From positions 77,512,572 through 77,576,571 of the forward strand of contig CM054116.1 of NCBI GenBank assembly GCA_028673005.1: a stretch of DNA of 64,000 nt, in the 5' to 3' direction. The number at the start of each line of letters is the position of its first letter. Position 1 is the stretch's first letter. The translations under genes were made by a program, and so were the position numbers. This document shows, piece after piece, positions 35,591-47,299 of this stretch. Below the pieces are notes generated by a model. The model did no database searches and had not been told where the DNA came from. It worked only from the letters and a program-made list of their open reading frames with translations. The DNA comes from Tanypteryx hageni. Lineage: Eukaryota; Arthropoda; Insecta; Odonata; Petaluridae.

Positions 35591-36062
35591 GAGAGAGCGA
35601 GATAGAGATGAGCGATAGAAATGGAGAGGGAGAGGAAGAGAGATTGATAGATATGGAGAGAGATGGAGAGAGAGACGGAGAGGGAGACGGAGAGAGAGAC
35701 GGAGAGGGGAATGGAGAGAGAGATGGAGAGAGAGATGGAGAGAGAGATGGAGAGAGAGATGGAGAGAGAGATGGAGAGAGAGATGGAGAGAGATATGGAG
35801 AGAGAGACATAGAGAGAGATGGAGAAAGAGATGGGGAGAGAAATGGAGAGAGAGAGAGAGATGGAGAGTGAGATGGAGAGAGAGATGGAGAGAGATGGAG
35901 AGAGAGCTGGAAAGAGGAATAGAGAGAGATAGAGAGAGGAATAGAGAGAGATGGTGTGAGAGAGATGGAGAGAGAAATGGATAGAGACGGAGTAGAGAGA
36001 GGGAGAGAGACTGAAAGGGAGTGGGTGAGAGGGAGTGAGAGATAGAAGGGAAAGAGAGGAGA
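35591..36062. repeat. 12-bp GA minisatellite (GATGGAGAGAGA)n
   Basis: Roughly 470 bases of purine-rich repeat on the plus strand. The core (about 35640-35900) has a 12-base unit GATGGAGAGAGA with C, G and A variants at one or two positions; toward 36060 the period decays. Because 12 is a multiple of three and the unit has no stop codon, long frames run through it on both strands (a D-G-E-R repeat on plus; S-L-S-I repeats on minus, 183 and 229 codons). These are artefacts of the repeat. Confidence 0.85.
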
Positions 36063-38517
36063 ATTGAGATTGAGGTCGACGGAGGTAACAGAACACCTCC
36101 CTAACTCCCCGATGTGAGATTCGAGAGGGTAATCCCTAGCGTACAGGCATCGCCGTCTCAACGCTTAAATGTTTTAAAAAGCGTAATCCTAACCAGCACA
36201 TTTTCCCGTGACCTAGGAAACGCAAAATTTGCCAATTGATGCTGTGACACTCGTGAGACAAAAATATGAATTATTTTACTCGAATAAAGGAAACTTTTAA
36301 AGGGCGTTTACCCCGGATTTTTTGCTCAAATGATTCGAAATTATGATGTATTTGGCAGAGATAGAGTACGTGGCTTAGTAGCGAATTTTCTACAATATAC
36401 TTGTTGGAAAATATTTCAGTCAATTTACAAAGAACTGAACCCATTTAATGTTATCAAAAGAGAGATTTCATTTGAATTATGGGGCACTCTAAAATTACTC
36501 TAGCCCGAAAAGATTTCTCGTTGTATTTCACTTTAATTTTTTTATGTATCGACATTTCTTATTGTCCACGTTGCTCTGCATTCGCTAGACGCAGGCTTTC
36601 ATCGTTAGCGTTTGCAAGTGACGCCGCTAGTATCGAGCGAATGGACCCAATCAGCGTTCGAATCCCTCTCGCATTAGGAGGAATAAAAAAAACTTCCCGC
36701 ACGGATGCATCTGTAATTGAACGGAAAGCTTTTGGGCATGGATTCACCGCGGCCGTCCTCTGAACCTCCCTTTTCCCCTACGATTAATCGATTTTTTTTA
36801 TAATTCTATCTATTTCTTCCCACGAATATTAATTCGGATCTAGATTTATCGCTTAAGGCAATCGTCAGACGGAGCCCTTATTACCGGTTGAACATTTTTC
36901 GTTCTAAATTCTTCGAATTTTATCTATCCCTTCCACGAGTATTAGACAAATATAGGAACAGGCCGTTGCCTTCTTGTTTTAGAGCACGTCTCTTTCCGGA
37001 ATTGAGTTCCAGACGCGTTTTTAATAAATAAATCTCTCTCCGAGTAGTAAGGCTGTTTCGACCAAAATAAATTTTTACTGTTCGATTCCACCGGTTTCGT
37101 GTTTCATAGTGTACGGTTTAATGTCGTTCATTAAAAGCTTGCATACTGCGAGCGTAGATTTATCCTAGGTTTGCGGAGAGATCAGAGGAAGGCGCACTAA
37201 TCCCCACCGATTGCCTTTGCGAGAGGAAGAATATAATTAATTGGATCGAATGTGGAGTAGGTACTGAAAATGGAAACGATGTAATAGTCTAAAACCAGTG
37301 CATAGAAAATATTCGGCGCGGATCGATTATCGTAGATATATTTTATTTATGCCATTTCGAATTATAAAAGCAAAAGAGGAAATTCTGTTTAAGGCGTTGC
37401 ACTTCCTTGGCTGTGTTTTTTAATCAGTTCCTCAATTATAATTATGGAGAAAGTACGTCGTTTCTTTCTTTTAGCCGTTTAAATGGTTCAAGATATGCGC
37501 ATGTACCAAATTTCACGTCAATTGGTGGCAACCGTGCCAAACACCTAGACTGAATTACGCTGACATGAATGTAAACATTTACGAGATAAACCTAATCATC
37601 ATAAAATATGTTTTCCCTTATGAAATTTGATGCCATTGAATTACCTCTATGACGTACTTTATCGATCTTTGTTAGTGAGTATGATTAACGAGAAACAAAC
37701 GTCCTGTACAATTTCTCTGTGGAAAAATATTTTTGAAAATAGCAGAGAGAAGGAATACAAGAAAAATGAATGCGGCGGTTCCGTGATGCGATGTAATCAT
37801 CTCGCCTTCTCTCCTAGGTTGCCCGTTCCGATCTGGGAATTCCTATCTGCAGCCAATTATCTCATTTTTATTTTTGTAACCCCTCTCTTTGCAGAAAGGA
37901 TTCCTTCAAAAGAAGGGAAACATTCATTGAAGTCTTTATTTTCCTTCAAGCGCTCCTCTTTCTGTCAAATCCCAACGCAATTCCTCTCAAATTAACGAAA
38001 AGACGCAATTCTCGGAGTGCGCCACTTGTCCCTGAGGGCGGCTGCTCTCCGAATGAATTTGTGATGTCTGTCTCACCGCAGCATCTAATGACTACATTAG
38101 CGGGAGGAGATAAGATGGCGGAATTGTTTAGATTATTCTCGAAATTCAATTTTATGATGAGGATAATCCCATGCGTTCAACATAATATATAGGAGATCGA
38201 AATACTTTATAATTTAAACAGAAAAACAGAGGTTGTTTTACTGAGTGAAAATATTCGAGCGTGAATGTCATTTATTTCTAGAGAACAGATGATAAGCACA
38301 TAAGCGAGTGTGTAAGAAATCTAATTTTTCTTAAAAAAAACTTTTTCGTGGTAATGATGACAAAATCGATAAGGGTAGCAGATTCGAACGATTTTTTTAG
38401 ATTAACAGTCGGAAGATACTTGAGTATGTACTTGTTTTCTCTTTCTCTGTGCAAGCACGGCAAATGATGGACAATGCGTTGCTTTGAGGAAATATTGGGA
38501 AAAGTTTCACGTACACT
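36063..38517. other. Spacer, no gene seen
   Basis: Mixed sequence. 36560-36770 is GC-richer and open on both strands (plus 36479-36763, minus 36559-36747) without a recognisable protein. No mobile-element end or RNA gene is visible. Confidence 0.5.
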
Positions 38518-38808
38518 AAGGCGGCCAACTTCTCAGGAAGCTAAGGAGGGACATTTTCGAATTATAAGGAGGGAGAGATTAAAGTGGCGTGTATTTATTG
38601 ATGGATTAGCCTTCGTTCGATAGATGTAGTAGATTTCAGATAGCTTGGTGAAACCGTTGAGGATGTTCTGGGGCGGTTTAATCAACAATTGGGGATATGA
38701 ACCATATTTTTTCAAAAAGCTGGACAAATGTTGGGAATTCAATTAAGCGGAACTTGTAATGAAAAGGAAGAACTGCCCTTCCAACTTTGGAACGGTTGGT
38801 CACCCTTG
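38518..38808. mobile_element. hAT-like non-autonomous element, family C
   Basis: The left end AAGGCGGCCAAC and the right end (other strand) CAAGGGTGACCAAC are inverted copies. The flanking 8-mers CGTACACT (38510-38517) and CCTACACT (38809-38816) match at seven of eight, supporting a hAT-type 8-bp target duplication. The interior (291 bp) carries GGAGGGACATTTTCGAATT near the left and a similar GGACAAATGTTGGGAATT-like phrase near the right. There is no coding capacity. It is distinct in sequence from families A and B. Confidence 0.65.
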
Positions 38809-38816
38809 CCTACACT

Positions 38817-39636
38817 CTACTCCGACTTATTCATTTTGTACTTTTAAGTAATATAACTTTTATAAAAATTCAACACGCTCATGTTGAAAATTAAATGAAA
38901 CCATAAGACTGGGTTGCGTGATTTATTGCCGAATCCGCTTCATCTGTTAAGAGTCGTATTATCTCGAAACGGTCATTCGTGCAAGTGCCGAATTAATGCC
39001 AACTGGATTTATAGGGCAGGGGTGGTGAGGTCGGCTGCACGCCGGCAATCAGGAATATACAATGATGAATAGCACTTTTACGACTTCATCGGTGCAACCG
39101 GAACTCCGTCGTCTCGCAGTATAGAGGGAGGAAAGGTTACGAGAAAATGCCACCCAAAAGGCAAATAATGGCTTACAGCAGCAATTTTCATGTTGTTGCA
39201 GGATAAAGTTTTGATAGAAGACAGAGAAATGATTTTCAAATGCAATATTAAAGAAAAGATCATCACCCATGACAAGGGCATGGGTTCGAGAAGAGTTTAT
39301 GTGTTCGGTTGCTATGTGAACGAGTGTGGGATATTTTTATTTAGTTTTTAAAAAAATAGTAAAAATCAGGATACGAGCTCGTGACCTGAAGGCGTTGGCG
39401 TTAAAATACAGAAAATTTGTTTTTGTAGTACAGAAAACCCAAAAAAGTCCATGAATTAACTTAAAAATGGTTATTTAAAATCCAAAAAGAACGACAAATT
39501 TTCAATTTTTTTAACGGAGAAAAACTGTCGCTATGACCACACGTTATTGCTACGTTTTAGCTAGCCAAATAATTGCTTTTTCTGCCAATTGTGGACCAAT
39601 TATTTTTATATAGATATTCTGTATAGATTACATTAA
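38817..39636. other. Spacer with possible tRNA-like relic
   Basis: AT-rich, with a GC-richer patch at 39017-39125. At 39367-39405 the phrase GGATACGAGCTCGTGACCT resembles, on the minus strand, the T-arm of the SINE head 360 bases away (GGATTCGAACCCGCGACCT), but it is too short to be sure. Confidence 0.4.
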
Positions 39637-39823
39637 TATTTATTTATTTATTTATTCAATAATTCCACATACAGCTTTTGTAGCCATTTTACAGTGGAAT
39701 ATGTTAACAATAACAATAGACGAACACATACATCCATGCCCTAGGTGGAGAAAAACACACCTAGGCGGGATTCGAACCCGCGACCTTCGGATTGGCAGTC
39801 GAGGACGTTACCCCGCCGAGATA
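39637..39823 (-). repeat. tRNA-derived SINE
   Basis: Read on the minus strand, the element starts with a tRNA-like head, has a hairpin, an AT-rich body and ends in an AATA microsatellite tail (39637-39656). The head contains a perfect RNA polymerase III B box (GGTTCGAATCC, 39768-39778) inside a T-arm whose 5-bp stem GCGGG/CCCGC is complete, and an anticodon-loop-like CTGCCAA, which suggests a tRNA-Gly(GCC)-type ancestor. The anticodon stem pairs at only three of five positions, so this is not a working tRNA. Right after the head lies an 8-bp perfect hairpin (39740-39747 with 39758-39765). Flanking ATTAATAT and ATCAATAT (seven of eight) may be a target duplication. It would be mobilised by a LINE in trans. 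Confidence 0.7.
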
Positions 39824-41640
39824 AGGTAATCAATATCAAATGTCTACGCATAATGTATGCATCTACATGTTCTTTTCTTAAGGATTATTTTATCTTTAAT
39901 GGGAACCGTCGGTAACTATCAAGACGCTATTCTGCTTATGATTTATGGTATATGGAAGCTTTCAATTTTTCCAATTCTCATCTCCTAATTTAATGTGTTT
40001 TTATTTACGGGATCTCATATTCCGTTTTATTCGTCGATATTTCTATCAACATCGAAATTTCTAACCTGAACTGGAAAAATGTTTGATATTTTCAGCGCTT
40101 GGTGTTGTTATCTCGCTCGAAGCTATTGTGTATTCCACATCGCGTTGTTTATTTTCTGCACCTCTTTATATCGAACTCAGGAGCTAATCAGAGCAGTTAA
40201 TAATCAGTTTTAAAAGATTCAGTTCTACGTGACCATTGAAGAAAATTCATAATAATTTGGAGGACAACAATAAAATATGAAAGATTGACCAGGGCCAAGG
40301 AAACCGTAAATTAGAACCGAGGGTTGCCAAGAAAATCACCTTGATAAAGGTGAAAGAAATCGATAGGGTTCGTTCCAGTTATTAATGAGAGTTCGAAAAA
40401 AGAGGGAAAGGAATTTCGTTGGTGAAATTATTCAGCAGATAATTGGAAAGTTCTTTCGAATGCAAATGGGGTGTCAAATATTTAATTAGGAAATGAAAAA
40501 ATTTTTAAAAAATCGGATTCGGAACCCCGCTCAACTTTCTATTCCTTCTATTGAATCCAGGATCTGTAATTGTGCGGTGGACTTGGTTATGAAAAATTAG
40601 TGAAATAGATAATCGTTTTTCCTTGCTTGAACGAAAAACTTGCAGAAAGAATTAAGACGTCGTCGCATTAGTCGGTAAAAGGAGGAAGAGGTTTGCTTAC
40701 GCAAAATGTTTGAATTGCTCTTTGTTAAATTGAAATTAACTCACTGACGTCTATTTGTTAAAATATCTTTGTTAAAGATGAGGACGCTCTAGCATTTTCC
40801 AATTGAAGACATTAACGCACAATTAGCCAGTATCAAAATTTTACATTGGTGTATACATTGTAATTCACTCATCCTTTGCCAAATCTGTTATGTACAACTC
40901 TGAGGGTTATTGATAGGTACACAGTGAGCTACAAAAATCGGCTAACTTAATTTCAGACATAATTTATATAGGTGTTGAAAAAATATAATGCTTCGTTAAT
41001 TTGTTCATGAAGAATACTATCAAATCCAACCTGTATATGTATAAAAAAGTAAAGGTTTCCTCCGTAAACTTGAAATGGCAAAACACGGAAAGGATGGATT
41101 TATCCGAATTATCTGGGAAAAGATACAGCGCTCCAAAATCGAGCGTTTTTCCAAAAGTATCCGAAATACAATCCAAACCCAACCGAGCGAGATTTACCCT
41201 TCATATTTCACGTTGGCACGCGTCAAATTCGTTCAACTTTTGATATACGGGAAAACTGTCGTCCCACGCACCACGCGCCCTGCGTATGGAAGCAGAAAAA
41301 ATACGAAAGGAAGCGCGAGGGAAAAGTTTTGGAAATAAAAAGAACAAACTCCGAAAAAATGAACGCACGGGAATCTGGACGTGAATTCGTGAAAGATGCT
41401 GCTAGCGGAAGAAAGGAAAAAAATGGGCAATCCAACGTTTGAAAATGTGTCGTTATTGCCTGTTGGCGCTCGTGTGTCGGCGGAGGTGCAGTGGTGTCCG
41501 GCTGCCCCGCCGACGAAATGAAACTTTTCTCCCTTTCCGAGCAGGGTGTGGCAAGGGTGGGAAGTACGGTGGTGGGAATTACGGTTTGGGAAGAGAGCGA
41601 ATTGGAAGTTTTCTACGGGCTGGATATATAGGGATTCGAA
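39824..41640. other. Spacer, no gene seen
   Basis: AT-rich DNA with short frames only (up to 87 codons, 41075-41338). No domain, RNA gene or repeat boundary seen. Confidence 0.5.
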
Positions 41641-43200
41641 GGAGGAGGGGGGAGAAACAGAGTGAGACTGTCTGCTGCACCGCCATCCACCCTCGCCACT
41701 CCATCACACCACCCACCCTTCTCCCGGCTCTTCCCTTGCCCACCCTACGTAGTCTACCCCGTCGATTCTCTCCCTCTCTCTCCTCTTATTCTCACACTCC
41801 CCGTTCTACTGTAAATACCCTACAACTCCACCCTCTTTCCTCCCTCCCGCGCTCGCGAAGCCATCAACGCCGACAAATCGAACTTTTGCCTCAAGGGGAG
41901 GAGGAATGAGGAGGAGAGGATGCAGAAATGGATAGCTAGAAGAGAGAGAGAGTGAGTGAGGAAAGAGTGTGTGAAGAGGGAGGTAGAGGGAGATGGTAGG
42001 CGTGGGATTATAAAAAAAAGAAAGGTTGGAGAATCTGGATGAGGAGAGATAGAAACTGGTGTGGGCGGTGTGTGTAGCGTGGGAAGGGTTACGTCACCAC
42101 CACCCCCTTTCGAGAGGGAGGATGGGAAGGGGTGAAAGATATGGCCATCGACCCGTCTGTCCGACTCTCTCTCTCTCTCTCACCCCCTTTTCCCAACCCT
42201 TTTTCCTCGCAAAACCCTTCCACTGTGCTGGCTTACACCCTTTTCCATCTCGGCTCTCCCGTCTACTTCCTACTTCTTCCCCTCAAAAAGCTTTTATTAC
42301 CTCCTTCTCTTGCTTCCTTTTCCTCGATATGCCTCCTTTTTCCTTCTATATCTCTCTCACACACTTTTATCCCCCTTCCTTCAAACCCTCGAACAACACT
42401 CCTAAAAAAACCACCTTTTTACTCGCTTATCTGACGTGGCGTATCGGGAAGTCTTTTTCTCCCACAGCACTCTTCCCAGCCGATTTTCTTTTCCTAAGCC
42501 AGCCGCGGACTCTCCGCCTCCCTCCTTTCTCTCTTCGCTTCCGTCTTCCTCTTTCCCTTTCGCCCTCATCTGTCCCTCTGTCCATATCACTCCGTCAATC
42601 CGACGCCATCTCTATTTCCTCTATTCTCATTTCCACTTCCTCTGTTCTCTCCATCGCACTCCTTTCTCTCCCTCTCCCCCCTCTTGGTCCTTTCCGCTCA
42701 CTTCTCCACGCGTCTCATGATCCGAATCCACCCCTCTTATCTCTCGTCTTTCGCCTTCGCCTTTGCGGAACCCGACCGTTTTATCCCTCATTCTCCTCTC
42801 CCTTCCTTCCCTTGCCGCGGTAGAGAAGTAAATTCTTCAAGGTATCATCCTATCTCCCCCTTTTATCCCTCTCTCGCTCCATCTCCATCATTCAGCTGTC
42901 GCATATCTGTTTCCGCGCTTCAAACACCAAACGTCTTCCGATCACTTCGTGCGTTTCCTCTCAGCTTTTTCTAACACTCCCTCTCTGTTATCATTTTTTT
43001 ATTCGCCCTCTTCCTCTCTCTTTCTCTCTTATCTTCGCTACGATTCGTCATCCAATAAGCGTTTGTTTTTCTATCGCCGTTTTTTCTGCGAAGAGTTAAG
43101 GGTTTTTTCATTTCTTCCATTCCACGGAGATTAACTCGATTACCAACAATTTTACGGCTTCGTTCTTTTTTTTTCTTTCGATGCAGCAATTTGAGAGGGA
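41641..43200. repeat. CT/GA/CT low-complexity region
   Basis: Plus strand is pyrimidine-rich at about 41685-41850, purine-rich at 41895-42005 and 42110-42135, and pyrimidine-rich again at 42155-43060. CT(n) runs such as 42166-42181 are present. Long serine/proline/leucine frames (up to 254 codons, 42059-42823) follow from the lack of stops and are not credible genes. GC-richer joints mark the strand flips. Confidence 0.75.
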
Positions 43201-45853
43201 GAAAAATGTGTTCGCAACTCTAAAAAAATTAAGTCGTATTTCATTGGTAGTTTTTGTTTTTTTCTCGCGACACAGATGGGAGGTTTAAGAAATCGATTTG
43301 ATGTAGTTTTAAACTCCCTTTTCTCCAATATTGGATCAATTAAGTTCTCTTCTGCTCCTCTGCAATCTTTGACCTTGAGAATCTCTATTAGCTTGGTTAA
43401 GCCGGATCTCTCGACATCGATTCCTGTTTATGCCTTTCACTGCGTGTTTGACAAAAGTAACGATCTGCGTATTTTACAGCCTTCAATAATTCCTCATTTG
43501 TTTAATGTATTTTTACGAAATTGATATGGCCATAAAAATAATAGTTCGATCGGATAAATAACGAACACGATACAGTTTACGATTCCTCGCATCAAAGCAT
43601 GAGATTAAAGTAATATTATCTTAACGGTACCGTCCAAGCACTCTCCTATGTTCGTGGAAGTGAGTCAACACGCTATATCGGATAATGCTGACACTCGAGC
43701 GGAGCAGAAATTGGGACTGCCTATTTCGTGTAAAATATTTGCCACGTTTAATTGGAGGTACGTCATCCGTAAAGGCATCATTCAGGATTTGATAGGCACG
43801 ACGGTTTCTCTTATTCGACTTAATATAACTGCATTGAAACTGTTTTACTATCTGCAGCATTATAGACTCCAGCAGCGAGTATACAAGAAAAGCACGAATT
43901 CCGTTGCATTTTTAAGTGTATACGAGAACTTATGCGAAGAGCCACGTTCTTTAGACGTGAACAACATTTATATTGCCTATTCAAAATCTGTTAAAAAGGA
44001 AAGCTTAGAGTTAAATTTACGCGAAGACAAAATACGCTCTAGATAAAATCAAAATAAAATTAATACTTTCAACGTTGTTTCATTTCGTCAAGATTTAAAT
44101 GGTGCTTTTACATAATTTAACTCCATATAAAAGATTAATAATAATAAAAAACGTCCCCTTAGGTGTTCATTTGTTTGCGTATGCCTTCAGTCGCGCTCAT
44201 CCGTATTTTTTAAGTTGCGAAATACATTTCCATTTGAGGAATGCATAATATGAGTTTTTCCGTCGTATCTCACGTGTTTTTCGTTTTTTTTTCGCGTAGT
44301 TATCCATTGTGTATATTTCAGAGCCTCTGAAATGGTTCTGCTCCAAAACGATGCATTTTTGTTCTCCATTTATCCTTTTGCTTATTGGGTCGTTTTTGTT
44401 CCTATTGTTTCAAGCTCTTGTTATTTTCATCTCAATACGTGCCTCGGCGTTGCCATGTTTTTATATTCCTGACGCGCGTTTTCTATTTCCGAATCCCGTT
44501 CTTTGTTTCAAAATCTTTCATGTCGAGACCGAATTCGATTACTTTTTCGGATAATATGTCCGAAAGTATATTTTATAAAGTGTATATAAAGTAATTAACG
44601 GCGTTATTGTTGTTGGATCCATTGCTTTGGTAACTTTCGCAATTAATACAAAAATAACACAATTAATTTAAAAAAATTAACATTATTCATTAAATACAAA
44701 CAAAAATTATGATCATAAAATACCTTGGCAGTTGCTTTTTGAAACTATCGTTTGTTTACACATCTAATCAGTCCGTCAAGTGTGACTGACATTATAAGAA
44801 AATCCTTTGAAATTTTATGTCCACGCATAATTTTTGTTCAGTTAAATAATAAAGCTCCCCACGGCAGCTGTTCCACTGTCGTTTAGGATTTTTTTGGTTG
44901 ACAACAAAAACCAACTCCATTCGTTTGTAAGTAGAGAAATAATTTTCTCACAGTTATTTTACCTCCACTCTCTGTTTTATTTACAAATTTCAAATAAATG
45001 TTCGCATAAATTTCTCGAAAAGGGTGCTTTTGAATAACTTTTTACGTATCCCCAACAGATAAATCGGTTATTGCAGAGGATAATTGAAATATATTCTAGT
45101 CTTATGTTGGATAATTATAAGAATTATTTGAGTTTATGACAAATAAGCAGTTGGATGTAAAATCTAAAAGACAAACTGCCAGTACTTAGGGATTATTAAC
45201 TTTTAGAGTTTAGAGATCGTTTCGGAGGTTAATTTTTTGGACTGTTTATTTACCTTCCTTTTGCTGCCAACCAAGTTTCTCTATTTTTGTCTTTGCATCT
45301 TATTCTAGACTTAAGCTTTTAAAGCGCAAGTTGTAGGTATGCTTTGGATACCTTCATCTTAACACTTTAGAGACTTAACCCGTGTAAGTTGTTTCTCCGC
45401 GCTTATCGCCGAATCCTCTTAACGCACCCCAGCATCGCTCTCCACCTTTTACATGATTCATTAACACATCCTCCTCACACCCACTCCATTCATTCTTCTT
45501 ACCTTTTCGCGCCTTTCTCATTTCCTACTCATCTCGTCTTCTTTTCCCGTCGCATGGCTTTACGTCCTGCATGAAAAGGAACGCATGCAAATCTGCGTTT
45601 AACCGTAGCTTAAACATTAGGAATACTCGCCAATTATTTTCGTACCGTTGATCGTGTAAAAGGTGTCTCTCGTCTTTCTTTGTCATCATTATTTTTTACG
45701 AAAGTTTTTATTTTCATGTCTCATCACATGCTATGGAACTCTACGGATATTCTATTTTGAGAGTAAAATTAATAGGACTTTTAAAGTAAATTATTGTAGT
45801 AGCCGATTGCAAAAGTAAATATTACCAAATATGAAGTGGCATTTATTATTTAA
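43201..45853. other. Spacer, no gene seen
   Basis: AT-rich. A 132-codon plus-strand frame at 43648-44046 has ordinary amino-acid composition but no domain that I recognise and no splice context; I do not call it a gene. No repeats with clear boundaries were seen. Confidence 0.5.
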
Positions 45854-45950
45854 ATTATGATTTGTCTGTCTATATATATATATATATATAACATAATTTA
45901 TTTGTAATATTTGATATAGGGTGGATTATGATTTGTCTATATATATATTT
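45854..45950. repeat. 71-bp repeat units containing TA microsatellite
   Basis: One unit runs from 45854 (ATTATGATTTGTCT, then TA array 45871-45890, then AATTTATTTGTAA and GATATAGGGTGG) to 45924. A second begins at 45925 with the same ATTATGATTTGTCT and a TA array, and is interrupted near 45948. The second half of such a unit reappears at 47332-47365 on the far side of the LINE, agreeing at about 31 of 34 positions. This pattern says the LINE composite is embedded in the TA tract of the second unit. Confidence 0.65.
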
Positions 45951-46073
45951 TTTGTGTTCGTGTGTTTTACGTGTCTCTTCGACGCCCCCAGTAGCCTGCC
46001 AACTTGGTAAGTGTCCGCTGGGCTTCCCTCAACACCTTGTTGCCACCCTCATCACCACCTTTTCTTTTCCTTA

Positions 46074-46076
<3 letters not shown>
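45951..46076. other. Unexplained ~125-bp block between TA tracts
   Basis: This block separates the second TA-bearing unit from the long TA array. It is more balanced in GC than its surroundings. On the minus strand it is open and encodes a basic peptide with GGDEGGNK and KLAGYWGRRRDT, in the same frame as the long TA array but separated from the RT frame by the RT stop codon. I do not recognise it; it could be a fragment of another element or flanking DNA carried along with the insertion. Confidence 0.4.

Positions 46077-46142
<66 letters not shown>
46077..46142. repeat. (TA)n microsatellite, about 66 bases
   Basis: Pure alternating TA between the unexplained block and the 3' end of the LINE. 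In the orientation of the LINE it directly follows a TGATGATGATGAT tail. It may be original target sequence or a tail grown at insertion. Confidence 0.9.
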
Positions 46143-46144
<2 letters not shown>

Positions 46145-47299
46145 TCATCATCATAGGTAGTCTGTCCGTAGACAGGTCCGTGATTATTCATGGTTAAACC
46201 TGGTTCTCCATATACTCCTATTTTCCGCTGTCCTCTTTATATCTTGATAACTCTCTTTCCCTTTCAAATCGTCTATCAGCTGAAACCTTTTCCTACCTCT
46301 TTCCCTTTTCCCATCTAGTTTTCCTTCTAACACGTCTTTAATCATACTCTCTCTCCTCAGGTAATGTCCAACCCAGTTAGCCTTCCTCTTTCTGATAGTC
46401 TGTATAATCATTCGCTTCTCTCCTATTCTTCGTAGCACTTCATCGTTTTTCATCCTATCTGTCCATTTTACTTTCAGCATTCTCCTCCAAGTCCACATTT
46501 CAAAGCTTTCCAAGTATTTGATGTCATTTTTCCTTAGCGTCCATGTTTCTGCCCCATACAATGCTATACTCCATACGTAGCATTTTATCAACTTCTTGCG
46601 GATATCTTCCCTTATATTCCCTGTAAGTAGTTGTTTCTTTCTCCTGAAAGCCGCTTTTGCTTTTCCTATTCTAGTTTTGATCTCATCCGTACATTTTGCC
46701 TCTCGTGTTATGATACTTCCAAGGTATTTATATTCTGAAACTTGTTCTAATGGCTTTCCCCCAATAGTTATGTTCAGATTCTCTTCTTTACCCGATATTC
46801 GAATCACCTTGGATTTTTCTGTATTTATTTCCATACCGTATTTTCTACCTGTTATCACTAGTCTATTTATCATTTTTTGTAGCTCCTCTTCCTTTCTTGC
46901 TAGAAGTACTTGATCATCTGCGTATTTTACTGTTCTTATAATCCTTCCTCCAATTTTGAAATCCCCTGTGCCTTCTAAAGCTTCTTGCATTAGACTTTCT
47001 CCATATATATTGAATAGGGTTGGCGATAGGCAGCATCCTTGTCTTACTCCTCTACCGATATTTATTCCGCAGGTGTCCACATTCTCAAACCTGACCTTTA
47101 CAACTTGATTCTCATATAGATTCCTAATCAGTCTCCTGTCTTTCCAGTCTACACCTATATCCTTTAATATCTTCATCAACTTTACCCAATTTACTCTATC
47201 AAAGGCCTTCTGCCAGTCTACGAAACATGCGCAGATATCTTGACTGTATTCTATTGCCCTTTCTGATATGATTCTAACTACTCCTATAGCATCTCTATA
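46143..47299 (-). mobile_element. 5'-truncated non-LTR retrotransposon (RTE-like LINE)
   Basis: On the minus strand the copy begins inside the reverse-transcriptase fingers next to a TA tract and continues to a stop at 46184-46186, a short untranslated region and a (TGA)n tail, then a long TA array. It lacks the endonuclease domain and the first part of the polymerase, as expected from incomplete target-primed reverse transcription. Both ends meet TA repeats, and the flanking units at 45854-45927 and 47332-47365 are copies of one another, so the copy sits inside a TA microsatellite. The open frame suggests a fairly recent insertion. Assignment to the RTE-like group rests on the C-terminal block pattern; other non-LTR clades are not excluded. 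Confidence 0.8.

Noticed and set aside
35472..36161. 183- to 229-codon frames of serine/leucine/isoleucine repeats on the minus strand
   Set aside because: They are translations of the 12-bp GA minisatellite, open in every register because the unit has no stop and a length divisible by three.
39768..39823. Functional tRNA-Gly gene on the minus strand
   Set aside because: The T-arm and B box are good, but the anticodon stem pairs at only three of five positions and the sequence continues into a SINE body and AATA tail.
42059..42823. 254-codon plus-strand frame
   Set aside because: Serine/proline/leucine/phenylalanine runs from CT-rich DNA, with no domain and no splice or promoter context.
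43648..44046. 132-codon plus-strand frame with normal composition
   Set aside because: No known domain, no supporting splice sites, and chance frames of this length are expected in 64 kb.
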